From: Clostridium septicum
GTDB lineage: Bacteria > Bacillota > Clostridia > Clostridiales > Clostridiaceae
Length of the DNA: 64,000 nucleotides
Assembly: GCF_003606265.1 (NCBI RefSeq)
Contig: NZ_CP023671.1
Span: 3,162,001-3,226,000 of the forward strand
Direction: 5' to 3'
Under the pieces are notes generated by a model. That model made no database searches. It saw nothing but the letters and a program-made list of their open reading frames with translations, and had not been told where the DNA came from. Position numbers and translations under genes: made by a program. Below are positions 61,587-64,000 of the stretch, one piece after another. Every line of letters begins with the position of its first letter. The first letter of the stretch is position 1.

Positions 61587-62864
61587 ATGAAAATATTATT
61601 TATTGCGTGTTACTCACCACTTATAAACAATTCAGCATCAATAGAAACACTTCAATATTTAAATAATTTGGTGAAAATTAAAGAGAATGAAGTACATTTA
61701 TTAACTGTAAATTTTCCTTCAAATTCAATATATTATGATGAATATATTTTTAATATGTTAGATAAGAGAGTTAAACTTCACATAATATCAGGTGGTAAAA
61801 TATTTGAAAAAATTATGCCTAAAAAAATCATAGCAGATAAAAAAAACATTAATAAATCAAACTCTTCTAAGCTAAAAGGTATTTTAAAAAATATAAAGAA
61901 GATTTTTGCTGTTCCAGATATGTATTTATATTGGGCGTTAAAAGCATCTAAATATGGAAATGCTCTTATGGATAAAGAAAATTTTGATGTTATTTTTTCT
62001 ATGCATGAGCCACCATCAAGTCATATTTGTGCTTACAATATTAAAAAGAAAAATAGGAATGTTCCTTGGATAACATATTGGAGTGATCCTTGGCTTAATG
62101 ATTCTACTAGAGAAGATTCTGGTGTTATAAGAAAAAGTATAGAATCAAACTTAGAAAAAAAAGTTATATCATTATCAGATAAATTTATATTTGTAACAGA
62201 AGATAATAGAGATGATTATATAAAAAGTTACAATATAGAAAAAGAAAAGACTTTTGTAATTACAAGAGGTTATGATGAAAAGACGTATAAAGAAATAGAA
62301 AAAGAAGAAAAGCCTAAATTAATCAATGACAATAAAATAAATTTAGTTTACACTGGAGAAATTTTTACAAAACTTAGAGATATACGACCATTTATAAAGG
62401 CCTTGAACTTAATAAAAGAACATAACAATAATTTTTATGAAAAATTAAATGTATTGTTTTTTGGGAATATAGATAATGATGATATAAAAGAAGAATTAAA
62501 AAATATATCTATAGCTAAGGTTTCAGACAGAATACCATATAAGGAAGCATTGAAATATATGGTTAATGGAGATATATTACTTTTGTTTGGTAATAAAAAT
62601 TCTAAGCAAATACCAGCTAAAATATATGATTATTTTGGGTGCTACGGATATATTCTTGTTATATTAGGAGATGAAAAGGATCCTATAATTAATGTTGTAA
62701 ATAATAAAGAAAAATGTAGAGTGGTTTTAAACCATGAAAACGAAATAGAAAAATTTTTAATGGAATTATCATTAAAAGTTGAAAAAGGAGAAAAAACATT
62801 TCCCGTTGAGGAATATGAATGGAAACAAATTTCGAAAAGATTAAATGAAATTTTAAAGGAGTAG
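61587..62864 (+). CDS. Glycosyltransferase-like protein, GT-B fold
   Basis: The 425-residue protein is probably a GT-B glycosyltransferase. The first half has MKILFIACYSPLINNSASIE, FDVIFSMHEPPSSH and WITYWSDPWLNDST; the second half has LVYTGEIFTKLRDIRPFIKA and a donor-side GDILLLFGNKNSKQIPAKIY segment. The usual E-x7-E motif of GT4 enzymes is not clear. It follows murJ by eight bases and precedes another glycosyltransferase by six, so it belongs to a surface-polymer operon. Sugar specificity is unknown. Confidence 0.75.
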   Translation: MKILFIACYSPLINNSASIETLQYLNNLVKIKENEVHLLTVNFPSNSIYYDEYIFNMLDKRVKLHIISGGKIFEKIMPKKIIADKKNINKSNSSKLKGILKNIKKIFAVPDMYLYWALKASKYGNALMDKENFDVIFSMHEPPSSHICAYNIKKKNRNVPWITYWSDPWLNDSTREDSGVIRKSIESNLEKKVISLSDKFIFVTEDNRDDYIKSYNIEKEKTFVITRGYDEKTYKEIEKEEKPKLINDNKINLVYTGEIFTKLRDIRPFIKALNLIKEHNNNFYEKLNVLFFGNIDNDDIKEELKNISIAKVSDRIPYKEALKYMVNGDILLLFGNKNSKQIPAKIYDYFGCYGYILVILGDEKDPIINVVNNKEKCRVVLNHENEIEKFLMELSLKVEKGEKTFPVEEYEWKQISKRLNEILKE

Positions 62865-62870
62865 TGATTT

Positions 62871-64000
62871 ATGCATGTAATGTTTGTACCTTCTTGGTAT
62901 CATAATATTAGGAATAAGGTTCATGGTAGTTTCTTTAAAGAGCAAGCTTTAGCCTTACAAGAAGAAGGCATAAAAATTTCAATAGCATATAATGAAATAT
63001 GGCCATTAACTTTACTTGGAAAGGTTAATGAGAAAAAAGGCTTAAATATAAATGTAGAAGAAGGTCTAAAAACTTTTAGATATAAAAATTATAATTTTAT
63101 ACCTAAAAACCCATTAATGTTTAAGGTTTTTAATAAAAGAATGGAAAAGCTTTATAAAGAAATTGTTAAGAGAGAAGGTAAAGTAGATATAATACATGCC
63201 CAATCATCACTTTGGGGTGGAATAAGTGCAGCTTATGTAGCTAAAAAATATAATATACCTTTAATTATAACAGAACATTCTTCTATAAAGAAGGGGATAT
63301 ATATTAAAGAAAGCTATAAACCTAGTATTAAAGAATCTTATAAACAAGCAGATAAATTAATTGTTGTAGGAAATGGATTAAAAAAGGAAATTTCACAATT
63401 TAGTGGTAGAAATGACATAGTAGTTATTCATAATTTAATTCCTTTTGATTTATTTAAAATAAGTAAAAATAATATAAATGAAAAGTTTAAATTCTTTTCT
63501 TTAGCCTTTTTGGAAGGTGAAAAGGGAATGGATACATTGATAAAATCATTTAGAAATGGTTTTAAGGGAGAAAACTGTATATTACAAATTGGAGGAGAAG
63601 GAAGTCAAAAAGAAAGTCTTATAAATTTAGCTAAAAATATTGGTATTGATAGTCAAGTTGAGTTTTTAGGAGCCTTAACAAGAGAAGAAGTTTCTAATAA
63701 AATGTCTGAATGCAATGCTTTTGTTTTAGCATCAAGATATGAAACTTTTGGCGTTGTTTATATTGAAGCTTTAGCCTCAGGAAAGCCTATAATAGGTACA
63801 TTTAATGGTGGAGCAGAAGATATTATTAATAATGACAATGGATTACTTGTTCAAGTTGATAATATAGAAGAGTTAGAAAATGCAATGAAATATATTAAAG
63901 AAAATCTTTCTAAATACGACTCACAAGAAATAAGAAAAAGTTGTGAAAATAGATTTAGTAAAAAAGTAATAGTAAAGGAAATAATAAAAGTATATGAAGA
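62871..64000 (+). CDS. Glycosyltransferase, GT4-like, cut by the window edge
   Basis: The frame starts at ATG 62871 (MHVMFVPSWYHNIRNKVHGS) after AAAGGAG and stays open to the end of the window for about 376 codons; only the last few residues are probably missing. It has the GT4 features GSFFKEQALALQEEG for the acceptor domain, HAQSSLWGGISAAYVAKKY and ITEHSS, and in the donor domain GGEGSQKESL and RYETFGVVYIEALASGKPII with the E-x7-E pair. It likely transfers a sugar from a nucleotide donor to a surface polymer or lipid carrier in the cytosol. Confidence 0.88.
   Translation, partial: MHVMFVPSWYHNIRNKVHGSFFKEQALALQEEGIKISIAYNEIWPLTLLGKVNEKKGLNINVEEGLKTFRYKNYNFIPKNPLMFKVFNKRMEKLYKEIVKREGKVDIIHAQSSLWGGISAAYVAKKYNIPLIITEHSSIKKGIYIKESYKPSIKESYKQADKLIVVGNGLKKEISQFSGRNDIVVIHNLIPFDLFKISKNNINEKFKFFSLAFLEGEKGMDTLIKSFRNGFKGENCILQIGGEGSQKESLINLAKNIGIDSQVEFLGALTREEVSNKMSECNAFVLASRYETFGVVYIEALASGKPIIGTFNGGAEDIINNDNGLLVQVDNIEELENAMKYIKENLSKYDSQEIRKSCENRFSKKVIVKEIIKVYE

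Overview
The window is AT-rich DNA of about 28% GC by eye. Genes carry strong AGGAGG-type ribosome-binding sites, many transcripts end in intrinsic terminators, and spore genes are present (an alpha/beta-type SASP and YtxC). With the T-box ahead of pheST, the preQ1-I riboswitch and the gene order, this points to a spore-forming anaerobe of Clostridium sensu stricto. The species cannot be fixed from sequence alone.

Layout. 1-5 kb: the start of asd, a SASP gene, a methyltransferase, Hsp33, a 3D-domain protein, tRNA-Cys, an HD-domain protein and a DUF6873-like protein. 5-7.4 kb: ytxC, then an L20-type leader and infC-rpmI-rplT, with infC starting at ATT. 7.5-15.9 kb: KtrB/KtrA potassium uptake, an rRNA methyltransferase, T-box-pheS-pheT, a PopT/DUF368 lipid carrier translocase and zapA. 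15.9-17.4 kb: a complete IS256-family element with 24-bp terminal repeats and an 8-bp target duplication, inserted at the foot of a terminator hairpin, next to a decayed membrane-protein gene. 18-30 kb: a U32 protein, MutS2, DUF523, a D,D-carboxypeptidase, L25/Ctc, a phosphohexomutase and a TPR protein. 30.6-33.2 kb: a preQ1-I riboswitch ahead of a probable queuine-salvage operon (nucleosidase, ECF S-component, radical SAM lyase). 33.3-38 kb: PRPP synthetase, a UDG-fold protein, an IS6-like element with an 8-bp target duplication placed just upstream of ackA, and ackA.

38-47.8 kb is a galactose/glucose (mgl) unit: mglBAC, an unlisted 48-residue membrane peptide, then a YesN/YesM-type two-component pair, a membrane-anchored sugar-binding protein and a second MglB-like lipoprotein. 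The mglB promoter carries two identical direct repeats spaced 21 bp, as expected for an AraC-type regulator, and a cre-like site at the start of transcription. A degV gene follows with a one-base frameshift.

48.7-59.1 kb is the most interesting stretch. It appears to encode a whole route from uracil to propionate: PreT/PreA (uracil to dihydrouracil), dihydropyrimidinase (to N-carbamoyl-beta-alanine), an M20 hydrolase (probably to beta-alanine), a CaiB/BaiF CoA-transferase, two beta-alanyl-CoA ammonia-lyase-like hotdog proteins, and an acyl-CoA dehydrogenase able to serve as acryloyl-CoA reductase. Two DUF1097 membrane proteins are embedded in it. The individual families are known; the assembled pathway is inferred. 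59.3-64 kb holds cell-envelope genes: a TagA-family transferase, MurJ and two glycosyltransferases, the last cut by the window edge.
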